DNA of 64,000 nucleotides from Odiellus spinosus (taxonomy: Eukaryota > Arthropoda > Arachnida > Opiliones > Phalangiidae). Of the stretch, positions 1-9,154 are shown piece after piece. The translations under genes were made by a program, and so were the position numbers. Positions within the stretch are counted from its first letter, which is position 1; the number at the start of each line of letters is the position of its first letter. The notes beneath the pieces are model-generated. The model saw only the letters and a list, made by a program, of their open reading frames with translations. It did not search any database and was not told the origin of the DNA. The stretch spans positions 5,766,001-5,830,000 of the forward strand of contig CAWUCO010000268.1 in the NCBI GenBank assembly GCA_963920705.1. Direction: 5' to 3'.

Positions 1-5
1 CGGAC

Positions 6-56
6 GAAGAAGAAGAAGAAGAAGAAGAAGAAGAAGAAGAAGAAGAAGAAGAAGAA
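6..56. repeat. (GAA)17 microsatellite
   Basis: An uninterrupted GAA trinucleotide run of 17 units sits at the left edge of the window and is followed by an A-rich tail. It lies just outside the satellite array and has no visible coding context. Confidence 0.95.
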
Positions 57-180
57 AAAGGAGAAAACCTCAGTTATCATTGACAAAAAAGATTCCACCT
101 CATAAGACAAATCTCCATAGACTTTTCTAATGAAATTTTGAGACACCTATAAATAAAACAGGCCAGCTGGCCTGTTTTTA
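57..180. other. Short non-satellite stretch at array edge
   Basis: About 120 bp of sequence that matches neither the 383-bp satellite nor either insertion seen later. I see no gene in it. It ends with a 24-bp perfect palindrome, after which satellite begins abruptly in the middle of a monomer arm. It may be the end of another inserted element or the true array boundary; the window does not extend far enough left to tell. Confidence 0.6.
155..178. repeat. 24-bp perfect palindrome at satellite junction
   Basis: A 24-bp self-complementary sequence centred on AGCT (positions 165-168), with GGCC/GGCC flanks and A-run/T-run ends. It is much more GC-rich in its core than its surroundings and lies only a few bases from the first satellite base. 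It resembles a hairpin terminus of a mobile element, but no partner end is visible here. Confidence 0.85.
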
Positions 181-1806
181 ATATGGCCAATTCAAGAAAC
201 CATACAATATCAAAATAGTCAAATTTCAGATTTTCAAAATTCGCTTTTTGATTTTAGATGTTTTTTGAATTGTCCATATTTTTCTTGTTTTTCAACGGAT
301 TTTTGAAAACTCTTGTTTTTTAGATAGACCAATATTTGCTCTTTCGAGTGGTCTTAATTTTGTCTAAATCGCTTAAAAATCAAAAGTTTTGTGTCCATTT
401 GAATCCAATAATCTTGGATTTTTAAGCGTTTTTGCTTAATTTTAACCAATTTTATATTGGTCACAATTTTGCAATTTAGACAAAACCAAAGTCATTCGAA
501 AGAGCAATTAATGGACACTCTAAATAATAAGAATTTTTTAAAAATCCGTTGAAAAACAAGAAAAATATGGCCAATTCAAGAAACCATACAATATCAAAAT
601 AGTCAAATTTCAGATTTTAAAAATTCGCTTTTTGATATTAGATGTTTTTGAATTGGCTATATTTTCCATGTTTTTCAACGGATTTTCCAAAACTCTTGTT
701 TTTTAGATAGACCAATATTTGCTCTTTCGAGTGGTCTTAATTTTGTCTAAATCGCTTAAAAATCAAAAGTTTTGTGTCCATTTGAATCCAATAATCTTGG
801 ATTTTTAAGTGTTTTTGCTTAATTTTAACCAATTTTATAATTGTCACAATTTTGCAATTTAGACAAAACCAAAGTCATTCGAAAGAGCAATTAATGGACA
901 GTCTAAATAATAAGAGTTTTCAAAAATCCGTTGAAAAACAAGAAAAATATGGCCAATTCAAGAAACCATACAACATCAAAATAGTAAAATTTCAGATTTT
1001 AAAAATTCGCTTTTTGATATTAGATGTTTTTTGAATTGGCTATATTTTCCATGTTTTTCAACGGATTTTCCAAAACTCTTGTTTTTTAGATAGACCAATA
1101 TTTGCTCTTTCGAGTAGTCTTAATTTTGTCTAAATCGCTTAAAAATCAAAAGTTTTGTGTCCATTTGAATCCAATAATCTTGGATTTTTAAGTGTTTTTG
1201 CTTTATTTTAACCAATTTTATATTTGTCACAATTTTGCAATTTAGACAAAACCAAAGTCATTCGAAAGAGCAATTAATGGACAGTCTAAATAATAAGAAT
1301 TTTTTAAAAATCCGTTGAAAAACAAGAAAAATATGGCCAATTCAAGAAACCATACAATATCAAAATAGTCAAATTTCAGATTTTAAAAATTCGCTTTTTG
1401 ATATTAGATGTTTTTTGAATTGGCTATATTTTCCATGTTTTTCAACGGATTTTCCAAAACTCTTGTTTTTTAGATAGACCAATATTTGCTCTTTCGAGTG
1501 GTCTTAATTTTGTCTAAATCGCTTAAAAATCAAAAGTTTTGTGTCCATTTGAATCCAATAATCTTGGATTTTTAAGCGTTTTTGCTTAATTTTAACCAAT
1601 TTTATATTTGTCACAATTTTGCAATTTAGACAAAACCAAAGTCATTCGAAAGAGCAATTAATGGACAGTCTAAATAACAAGAGTTTTCAAAAATCCGTTG
1701 AAAAACAAGAAAAATATGGCCAATTCAAGAAACCATACAATATCAAAATAGTCAAATTTCAGATTTTAAAAATTCGCTTTTTGATATTAGATGTTTTTTG
1801 AATTGG
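181..1806 (+). repeat. 383-bp satellite array, plus orientation (segment 1)
   Basis: About four monomers of the satellite, entered in the middle of arm A. Plus orientation is defined by arm A reading TTTAGACAAAACCAAAGTC. The first monomer (from 181) is a mosaic: its arm B carries a stretch typical of reverse-complemented arm A near 275-315. The 60-codon open stretches here (852-1034, 1619-1801) begin at TTG, not ATG, and simply follow the repeat. Confidence 0.95.
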
Positions 1807-2542
1807 CCATATTTTTCTTGTTTTTCAACGGATTTTTGAAAACTCTTATTATTTAGACTGTCCATTAATTGCTCTTTCGAATGACTTTGGTTTTGTCTAA
1901 ATTTCAAAATTGTGACAAATATAAAATTGGTTAAAATAAAGCAAAAACACTTAAAAATCCAAGATTATTGGATTCAAATGGACACAAAACTTTTGATTTT
2001 TAAGCGATTTAGACAAAATTAGACCACTCGAAAGAGCAAATATTGGTCTATCTAAAAAACAAGAGTTTTGGAAAATCCGTTGAAAAACAAGAAAAATATG
2101 GCCAATTCAAAAAACATCTAATATCAAAAAGCGAATTTTTAAAATCTGAAATTTGACTATTTTGATATTCTATGATTTCTTGAATTGGCCATATTTTTCT
2201 TGTTTTTCAACGGATTTTTGAAAACTCTTGTTATTTAGACTGTCCATTAATTGCTCTTTCGAATGACTTTGGTTTTGTCTAAATTGCAAAATTGTGACAA
2301 ATATAAAATTGGTTAAAATAAAGCAAAAACACTTAAAAATCCAAGATTATTGGATTCAAATGGACACAAAACTTTTTATTTTTAAGCGATTTAGACAAAA
2401 TTAAGACTACTCGAAAGAGCCAATATTGGTCTATCTAAAAAACAAGAGTTTTGGAAAATCCGTTGAAAAACATGGAAAATATTGACAATTCAAAAAACAT
2501 CTAATATCAAAAAGCGAATTTTGAAAATCTGAAATTTGACTA
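1807..2542 (-). repeat. 383-bp satellite, inverted block 1 (left part)
   Basis: The same satellite read in reverse complement, recognised by CTTTGGTTTTGTCTAAAT near 1,887 and 2,268. The switch from plus to minus falls inside an arm around 1,806: the sequence enters as arm B (GATGTTTTTTGAATTGGC) and continues as reverse-complemented arm A. The block is interrupted at 2,542 by the 5.4-kb insertion and continues at 7,975. Confidence 0.93.
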
Positions 2543-2590
2543 TTAGGATAAACACGTTCGTGTTTATTAGGATAAACACGTTCGTGTTTA
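2543..2590. repeat. Two tandem 24-bp hairpin units at insertion edge
   Basis: Two identical 24-bp units (2,543-2,566 and 2,567-2,590). Each contains the inverted repeat ATAAACACG-TT-CGTGTTTAT; in the second the stem extends to 11 bp with GGAT/ATCC. They occur only at the left edge of the first copy and are absent at the junction between the two copies (5,280/5,281). They therefore look like a terminal structure used once for the whole tandem insertion. Confidence 0.9.
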
Positions 2591-2668
2591 TCCCTTTATC
2601 TGAACTCGAATTTCATCAGAAACCGTAATGTCTTTTCCAATGGACCCGCGGCGCTTGATAACTGAAAG

Positions 2669-2692
2669 CGTCGTCGTCGTCGTCGTCGTCGT
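2669..2692. repeat. (CGT)8 microsatellite, copy 1
   Basis: Eight CGT units inside element copy 1, with the same number in copy 2 (5,359-5,382). Equal length of a slippage-prone tract in both copies supports a recent common origin. Confidence 0.95.
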
Positions 2693-2836
2693 TTCCCTCT
2701 TCCCACCGTCCACTGAATTCGAATTAATACAGACAAAGGTACTTTTGAAAAAATTTGATAAGACTTCGATCAGGTACAAGAGTATCTCTAGTTAAACACA
2801 GATTTCAATAATGAAATGTTGATTAAGTATACGAAG

Positions 2837-3237
2837 TAATAGAAAGTAAGGTACCTGAATGGGTTACAAAAGGGTGAAATCTTAAGCTTAGCCGAGCTTT
2901 ACTAATTGCTTCAAAATGAATAAACAAAAATTTTATTTCTTAAACAGTAGAATGATAAGGAATATCCATCGAATTCGAGTTAATAGAAAGTAAGGCGCCT
3001 GAATGGGTTACAAAAGGGTGAAATCATAAGCTTAGCCGAGCTTTATTAATTGCTTCAAAATGGTAAACAAAATTTTATTTCTTAAACAGTAGAATGATAA
3101 TATCCATCGAATTCGAGTTAATAGAGAGACAGATGCCTGTATGGGTGACGAAAAGGGTAAAACATATAACTAGCCGAGCTTTATTAATTGGCTTTAAATT
3201 GATAAACAAAAATTGATTTTATTAAACAGTTGATAAG
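2837..3237. repeat. Three ~140-bp tandem subrepeats, copy 1
   Basis: Units begin with TAATAGAAAG or TAATAGAGAG at 2,837, 2,981 and 3,119 (spacings 144 and 138). They share the core words TAGCCGAGCTTTA, TTAATTG and TTAAACAGT. The first two are close in sequence; the third is more diverged. Confidence 0.85.
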
Positions 3238-3439
3238 TTTTTTTTAATGGCATTTTTTATCGTTAACGGAAAATTGCGTTTATTGGGTTCTTTTACTAGG
3301 GTAGCCCTCTTCAGCCGTCTAATTTTGACTATTATGTCATATCATGAGTATCCCATTATATTCACCCTAATTCACCGTAATTAAAAAGTTGGAATGATTT
3401 TCTTATCATTTGATTTTTTAACTTTAATAATGTATCTCT

Positions 3440-3700
3440 TCTCGGCCTATATAAACGAGATTTGCATATTCAGTACTCACAGATGCACTGTACCAATGCG
3501 TGGTTTACGTAAGCGTTTAAAATTGTGGCGAGCCCTCTCGTTTGTGCAATGGTGACGTATTCGATTGTTTAGGCAATCGTTTCTCACCTATATTTCGGTG
3601 ATAAGAGACTCATTTCTCACGACCTTTTGGGTAGAGTACTCGAATAAACCGAAGCGATTGAATGTAAATCGCCTTACCTAGAAATGTGGCCAATATAATA
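3440..3700 (+). other. Possible promoter-like, hairpin-rich segment in element (copy 1)
   Basis: The sequence TATATAAA (3,448-3,455) is followed about 24 bases later by TTCAGT (3,469-3,474), which resembles an arthropod TATA plus initiator pair although the spacing is slightly short. Downstream come a GTAAG word (about 3,508), the hairpin CGATTG-TTTAGG-CAATCG, and a TCACC/GGTGA pair. I do not recognise an RNA family. The equivalent in copy 2 lies at about 6,134-6,394. The copies are nearly identical, so conservation between them carries no weight. Confidence 0.25.
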
Positions 3701-4150
3701 TAGTAAGTCACTGTAAAAACATTTCACAATGAGAGTTCTAGGGATTAAATATCACTCGAGTTGGACTTCATATCCTGCCAAGTGCTCGATTACACATGAA
3801 ATTTATAGTTTAACGTTTTCAATCTCTACTTTATTTTTTAAAATACTTGAGTTTTGCGACTAGGATGTGCTTTAGATCCAATAGCTTCGTCATTACAACT
3901 ACGTAATAACGTTGCTATTAAGTAGTTGACCAATTATTGAAGTCTGTATCTAAATCACGTCTAACTCAATTATAATAAAAAATAAAGATTTAGAATTTTA
4001 AATAGGATATACGAAACGGAAATTGATGTCGGCGAGTTAAATAAACGGCCACATACTTCTGGTCTCCAGAATTATGTTCTCATGCTGCTTTAAAGAATTG
4101 TTTCGCTTTCCATGCTCATTTTTTGTCGATGCGATTCAATATTATAAATT

Positions 4151-4608
4151 TAATCTCTAGCTCGGTCTAGCCCGTCCCTCTTGTAATATTTTAGGTAAGG
4201 CTAGGTTAGTTAATCCCTCGACCTCCCCCGTCCATCTGGTAATCTTTAAGGTGAGGTTAGGTTAGTTAATCCCTCTAATTAGCCAATCCTTCCAACTAGT
4301 TAATCCTTAGCTCGGGCTATTTGTAATATTTTAGGTAAGGCTAGGTTAGGTTAGTTAATTCCTCGAATTAGCCCATCGTTCCAACTAGTTAATCCCTCGG
4401 GTTACCCATTCCATCAAGTAATCTTTAAGGTTAAATTAGGTTAATTAAACACTGGAAATAGCCCATCCCTCCAACTAGGTAATCCCTATAACTCGGGCTA
4501 ACCCGTTCCTCTTGTAGTATTTTAGGTAAGATTAGTTTAGGTTATTTAATCAATTGAACTAGCCCATCCCTGTTTTACAACTTAGGTAAGGTTAGGTTAG
4601 TTAATCTC
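4151..4608. repeat. Degenerate TTAGG-like minisatellite, copy 1
   Basis: Irregular repetition of TAGGTAAGG, CTAGGTTAGTTAATCCCTC and GCCCATCC-type words, each unit some 50-100 bp. It contains GGTTAGGTTAG stretches that recall the insect telomere repeat but are too degenerate to be one. Confidence 0.8.
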
Positions 4609-4775
4609 TGCCTTTCGAGATTTGTACCAGGGTCTCAATTACGAATAGATTGAAGCCTCAATTAAACGCTTTAATTTTTATTCAGCATTAGTAAGAATTA
4701 AAGTTCAATAAACCTATAAAGCAAAATAGTGAAATGTGGAAAAGGTGTATATTTTTGGAGAAAAAAGGACAGAAA

Positions 4776-5280
4776 TTATACAAAAAAGAGGTTGCTTCGC
4801 ACCCTTAAAAAAACTCTTTATCTAACTCGAATCAAACCCGTGAAGGGACAGAAATTATTTGTTAGAGAAAGAGCAATTTCATATCTTTAAAATTATAGTT
4901 AGTAGATTTAGTCTACTACTTCAAAGATTTTATTACTATTATATATTTTCCAAAAAACGGATAAAGACGACCTAGTTAACCATCCTCTCCCATTGATGTT
5001 TATTTTAAATTCTATCAGTATCACTAATAAAATTAGCTAAAGATGGAGTTCGTTTAATGTATATATATTTATCATTAGTCCTAGGTCGTCTTTATCCGTT
5101 TTTTGGAAAATATATAATAGTAATAAAATCTTTGAAGTAGTAGACTAAATCTACTAACTATAATTTTAAAGATATGAAATTGCTCTTTCTCTAACAAATA
5201 ATTTCTGTCCCTTCACGGGTTTGATTCGAGTTAGATAAAGAGTTTTTTTAAGGGTGCGAAGCAACCTCTTTTTTGTATAA
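4776..5280. repeat. Perfect 200-bp inverted repeat, copy 1
   Basis: The left arm 4,776-4,975 and right arm 5,081-5,280 are exact reverse complements when read base by base, separated by a 105-bp AT-rich loop (4,976-5,080). The ends are TTATAC…GTATAA. The word GGACAGAAATTAT occurs just outside the left arm and again inside it, about 80 bp later. The structure looks like a foldback or hairpin element nested in, or forming the end of, the 2.69-kb unit. Confidence 0.95.
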
Positions 5281-5358
5281 TCCCTTTATCTGAACTCGAA
5301 TTTCATCAGAAACCGTAATGTCTTTTCCAATGGACCCGCGGCGCTTGATAACTGAAAG

Positions 5359-5382
5359 CGTCGTCGTCGTCGTCGTCGTCGT
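5359..5382. repeat. (CGT)8 microsatellite, copy 2
   Basis: Eight CGT units, equivalent to 2,669-2,692 in copy 1. Confidence 0.95.
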
Positions 5383-5526
5383 TTCCCTCTTCCCACCGTC
5401 CACTGAATTCGAATTAATACAGACAAAGGTACTTTTGAAAAAATTTGATAAGACTTCGATCAGGTACAAGAGTATATCTAGTTAAACACAGATTTCAATA
5501 ATGAAATGTTGATTAAGTATACGAAG

Positions 5527-5931
5527 TAATAGAAAGTAAGGTACCTGAATGGGTTACAAAAGGGTGAAATCTTAAGCTTAGCCGAGCTTTACTAATTGCT
5601 TCAAAATGAATAAACAAAAATTTTATTTCTTAAACAGTAGAATGATAAGGAATATCCATCGAATTCGAGTTAATAGAAAGTAAGGCGCCTGAATGGGTTA
5701 CAAAAGGGTGAAATCATAAGCTTAGCCGAGCTTTATTAATTGCTTCAAAATGGTAAACAAAATTTTATTTCTTAAACAGTAGAATGATAATGAATATCCA
5801 TCGAATTCGAGTTAATAGAGAGACAGATGCCTGTATGGGTGACGAAAAGGGTAAAACATATAACTAGCCGAGCTTTATTAATTGGCTTTAAATTGATAAA
5901 CAAAAATTGATTTTATTAAACAGTTGATAAG
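5527..5931. repeat. Three ~140-bp tandem subrepeats, copy 2
   Basis: Same triplet as in copy 1, with unit starts at 5,527, 5,671 and 5,813. The second unit is 4 bp longer than in copy 1 (extra TGAA type bases before ATATCCATCG), which is the main indel between the two element copies. Confidence 0.85.
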
Positions 5932-6844
5932 TTTTTTTTAATGGCATTTTTTATCGTTAACGGAAAATTGCATTTATTGGGTTCTTTTACTAGGGTAGCC
6001 CTCTTCAGCCGTCTAATTTTGACTATTATGTCATATCATGAGTATCCCATTATATTCACCCTAATTCACCGTAATTAAAAAGTTGGAATGATTTTCTTAT
6101 CATTTGATTTTTTAACTTTAATAATATATCTCTTCTCGGCCTATATAAACGAGATTTGCATATTCAGTACTCACAGATGCACTGTACCAATGCGTGGTTT
6201 ACGTAAGCGTTTAAAATTGTGGCGAGCCCTCTCGTTTGTGCAATGGTGACGTCTTCGATTGTTTAGGCAATCGTTTCTCACCTATATTTCGGTGATAAGA
6301 GACTCATTTCTCACGATCTTTTGGGTAGAGTACTCGAATAAACCGAAGCGATTGAATGTAAATCGCCTTACCTAGAAATGTGGCCAATATAATATAGTAA
6401 GTCACTGTAAAAACATTTCACAATGAGAGTTCTAGGGATTAAATATCACTCGAGTTGGACTTCATATCCTGCCAAGTGCTCGATTACACATGAAATTTAT
6501 AGTTTAACGTTTTCAATCTCTACTTTATTTTTTAAAATACTTGAGTTTTGCGACTAGGATGTGCTTTAGATCCAATAGCTTCGTCATTACAACTACGTAA
6601 TAACGTTGCTATTAAGTAGTTGACCAATTATTGAAGTCTGTATCTAAATCACGTCTAACTCAATTATAATAAAAAATAAAGATTTAGAATTTTAAATAGG
6701 ATATACGAAACGGAAATTGATGTCGGCGAGTTAAATAAACGGCCACATACTTCTGGTCTCCAGAATTATGTTCTCATGCTGCTTTAAAGAATTGTTTCGC
6801 TTTCCATGCTCATTTCTTGTCGATGCGATTCAATATTATAAATT

Positions 6845-7302
6845 TAATCTCTAGCTCGGTCTAGCCCGTCCCTCTTGTAATATTTTAGGTAAGGCTAGGT
6901 TAGTTAATCCCTCGACCTCCCCCGTCCATCTGGTAATCTTTAAGGTGAGGTTAGGTTAGTTAATCCCTCTAATTAGCCAATCCTTCCAACTAGTTAATCC
7001 TTAGCTCGGGCTATTTGTAATATTTTAGGTAAGGCTAGGTTAGGTTAGTTAATTCCTCGAATTAGCCCATCGTTCCAACTAGTTAATCCCTCGGGTTACC
7101 CATTCCATCAAGTAATCTTTAAGGCTAAATTAGGTTAATTAAACACTGGAAATAGCCCATCCCTCCAACTAGGTAATCCCTATAACTCGGGCTAACCCGT
7201 TCCTCTTGTAGTATTTTAGGTAAGATTAGTTTAGGTTAGTTAATCAATTGAACTAGCCCATGCCTGTTTTACAACTTAGGTAAGGTTAGGTTAGTTAATC
7301 TC
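6845..7302. repeat. Degenerate TTAGG-like minisatellite, copy 2
   Basis: Equivalent of 4,151-4,608 in copy 2 at offset 2,694, with a few substitutions (for example AAGGCTAAATT for AAGGTTAAATT). Confidence 0.8.
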
Positions 7303-7469
7303 TGCCTTTCGAGATTTGTACCAGGGTCTCAATTACGAATAGATTGAAGCCTCAATTAAACGCTTTAATTTTTATTCAGCATTAGTAAGAATTAAAGTTC
7401 AATAAACCTATAAAGCAAAATAGTGAAATGTGGAAAAGGTGTATATTTTTGGAGAAAAAAGGACAGAAA

Positions 7470-7974
7470 TTATACAAAAAAGAGGTTGCTTCGCACCCTT
7501 AAAAAAACTCTTTATCTAACTCGAATCAAACCCGTGAAGGGACAGAAATTATTTGTTAGAGAAAGAGCAATTTCATATCTTTAAAATTATAGTTAGTAGA
7601 TTTAGTCTACTACTTCAAAGATTTTATTACTATTATATATTTTCCAAAAAACGGATAAAGACGACCTAGTTAACCATCCTCTCCCATTGATGTTTATTTT
7701 AAATTCTATCAGTATCACTAATAAAATTAGCTAAAGATGGAGTTCGTTTAATGTATATATATTTATCATTAGTCCTAGGTCGTCTTTATCCGTTTTTTGG
7801 AAAATATATAATAGTAATAAAATCTTTGAAGTAGTAGACTAAATCTACTAACTATAATTTTAAAGATATGAAATTGCTCTTTCTCTAACAAATAATTTCT
7901 GTCCCTTCACGGGTTTGATTCGAGTTAGATAAAGAGTTTTTTTAAGGGTGCGAAGCAACCTCTTTTTTGTATAA
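7470..7974. repeat. Perfect 200-bp inverted repeat, copy 2
   Basis: The arms 7,470-7,669 and 7,775-7,974 with loop 7,670-7,774 match copy 1. The outer end of the right arm is also the outer end of the entire insertion, so this palindrome forms one terminus next to satellite DNA. Confidence 0.95.
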
Positions 7975-9154
7975 TTTTGATATTCTATGATTTCTTGAAT
8001 TGGCCATATTTTTCTTGTTTTTCAACGGATTTTTGAAAACTCTTGTTATTTAGACTGTCCATTAATTGCTCTTTCGAATGACTTTGGTTTTGTCTAAATT
8101 GCAAAATTGTGACAAATATAAAATTGGTTAAAATAAAGCAAAAACACTTAAAAATCCAAGATTATTGGATTCAAATGGACACAAAACTTTTTATTTTTAA
8201 GCGATTTAGACAAAATTAAGACTACTCGAAAGAGCAAATATTGGTCTATCTAAAAAACAAGAGTTTCGGAAAATCCGTTGAAAAACATGGAAAATATTGA
8301 CAATTCAAAAAACATCTAATATCAAAAAGCGAATTTTGAAAATCTGAAATTTGACTATTTTGATATTCTATGATTTCTTGAATTGGCCATATTTTTCTTG
8401 TTTTTCAACGGATTTTTGAAAACTGTTATTATTTAGACTGTCCATTAATTGCTCTTTCGAATGACTTTGGTTTTGTCTAAATTGCAAAATTGTGACAATT
8501 ATAAAATTGGTTAAAATTAAGCAAAAACACTTAAAAATCCAAGATTATTGGATTCAAATGGACACAAAACTTTTGATTTTTAAGCGATTTAGACAAAATT
8601 AGACCACTCGAAAGAGCAAATATTGGTCTATCTAAAAAACATGAGTTTTGGAAAATCCCTTGAAAAACATGGAAAATATGGACAATTCAAAAAACATCTA
8701 ATATCAAAAAGCGAATTTTGAAAATCTGAAATTTGACTATTTTGATATTCTATGATTTCTTGAACTGGCCATATTTTTCTTGTTTTTCAACGGATTTTTG
8801 AAAACTTATTATTTAGACTGTTCATTAATTGCTCTTTCGAATGACTTTGGTTTTGTCTAAATTGCAAAATTGTGACAAATATAAAATTGGTTAAAATAAA
8901 GAAAAACACTTAAAAATCCAAGATTATTGGATTCAAATGGACACAAAACTTTTGATTTTTAAGCGATTTAGACAAAATTAAGACTACTCGAAAGAACAAA
9001 TATTGGTCTATCTAAAAAACAAGAGTTTTGGAAAATCCGTTGAAAAACATGGAAAATATGGACAATTCAAAAAACATCTAATATCAAAAAGCGAATTTTT
9101 AAAATCTGAAATTCGACTATTTTGATATTCTATGATTTCTTGAATTGGCCATAT
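7975..9154 (-). repeat. 383-bp satellite, inverted block 1 (right part)
   Basis: Continuation of the minus-orientation block cut by the insertion. CTTTGGTTTTGTCTAAATTG marks three monomers (near 8,081, 8,464, 8,843). The return to plus orientation lies at about 9,150, where reverse-complemented arm A (…TTTCTTGAATTGGCCAT) continues as arm B (ATTTTCCATG). Confidence 0.93.

Larger units (their letters stand above)
2591..5280. mobile_element. 2.69-kb element, copy 1
   Basis: The layout in window order is: a (CGT)8 tract (2,669-2,692); three ~140-bp tandem repeats (2,837-3,237); a more GC-rich, hairpin-containing stretch (about 3,440-3,700); an AT-rich region; TTAGG-like degenerate repeats (4,151-4,608); and two perfect 200-bp inverted arms (4,776-5,280). 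It is near-identical to copy 2 at offset 2,690, which rises to 2,694 after a 4-bp indel near 3,101. By eye I count about ten substitutions. The small minus-strand open stretch at 2,588-2,779 translates the CGT tract as poly-Thr and is not credible as a gene. Confidence 0.85.
2543..7974. mobile_element. 5.4-kb insertion: tandem dimer of a 2.69-kb element
   Basis: Non-satellite DNA inserted in a minus-orientation monomer. Joining the flanks (…TTTGACTAT and TTTGATATTC…) restores an intact satellite unit, so the insertion was precise apart from 3 bp (ATT) of ambiguity, which could be a 3-bp target duplication or microhomology. It consists of a 24-bp hairpin repeat present twice, then two head-to-tail copies of a ~2,690-bp unit. 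No long reading frame is present, so it would be non-autonomous. Read on the minus strand the insertion ends in a hairpin followed by CTAA and then T, which recalls Helitron 3' ends (CTRR, insertion at A|T, no target duplication). However, the other end starts TTATAC instead of the usual TC, and the hairpin lies closer to CTAA than is typical. The family is therefore not settled. Confidence 0.85.
5281..7974. mobile_element. 2.69-kb element, copy 2
   Basis: Direct tandem copy of 2,591-5,280 with the same parts in the same order: (CGT)8 at 5,359-5,382, three ~140-bp repeats at 5,527-5,931, the TTAGG-like zone at about 6,845-7,302, and inverted arms at 7,470-7,974. It lacks the 24-bp hairpin units in front. 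The last base of its right arm is the last base of the whole insertion, and satellite resumes immediately. Near identity of the copies implies a recent duplication, or insertion as a preformed dimer. Confidence 0.85.

Noticed and set aside
3590-3660. U2-like snRNA fragment (TCTCACGACCTTTTGGGTAGAG)
   Set aside because: It is only loosely similar to the U2 5' end, and I could not identify the flanking conserved U2 elements.
4859-4880. Shared word GAAAGAGCAATT between the element arm and satellite arm A
   Set aside because: A single 12-bp match in AT-rich DNA with no extension; probably chance, although it could be tested by alignment.
2588-5469. Minus-strand frames of 63 and 73 codons with a poly-Thr run (2,588-2,779 and 5,248-5,469)
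   Set aside because: They translate the (CGT)8 microsatellite, have no recognisable domain, and have different ends in the two copies because of the junction sequence.
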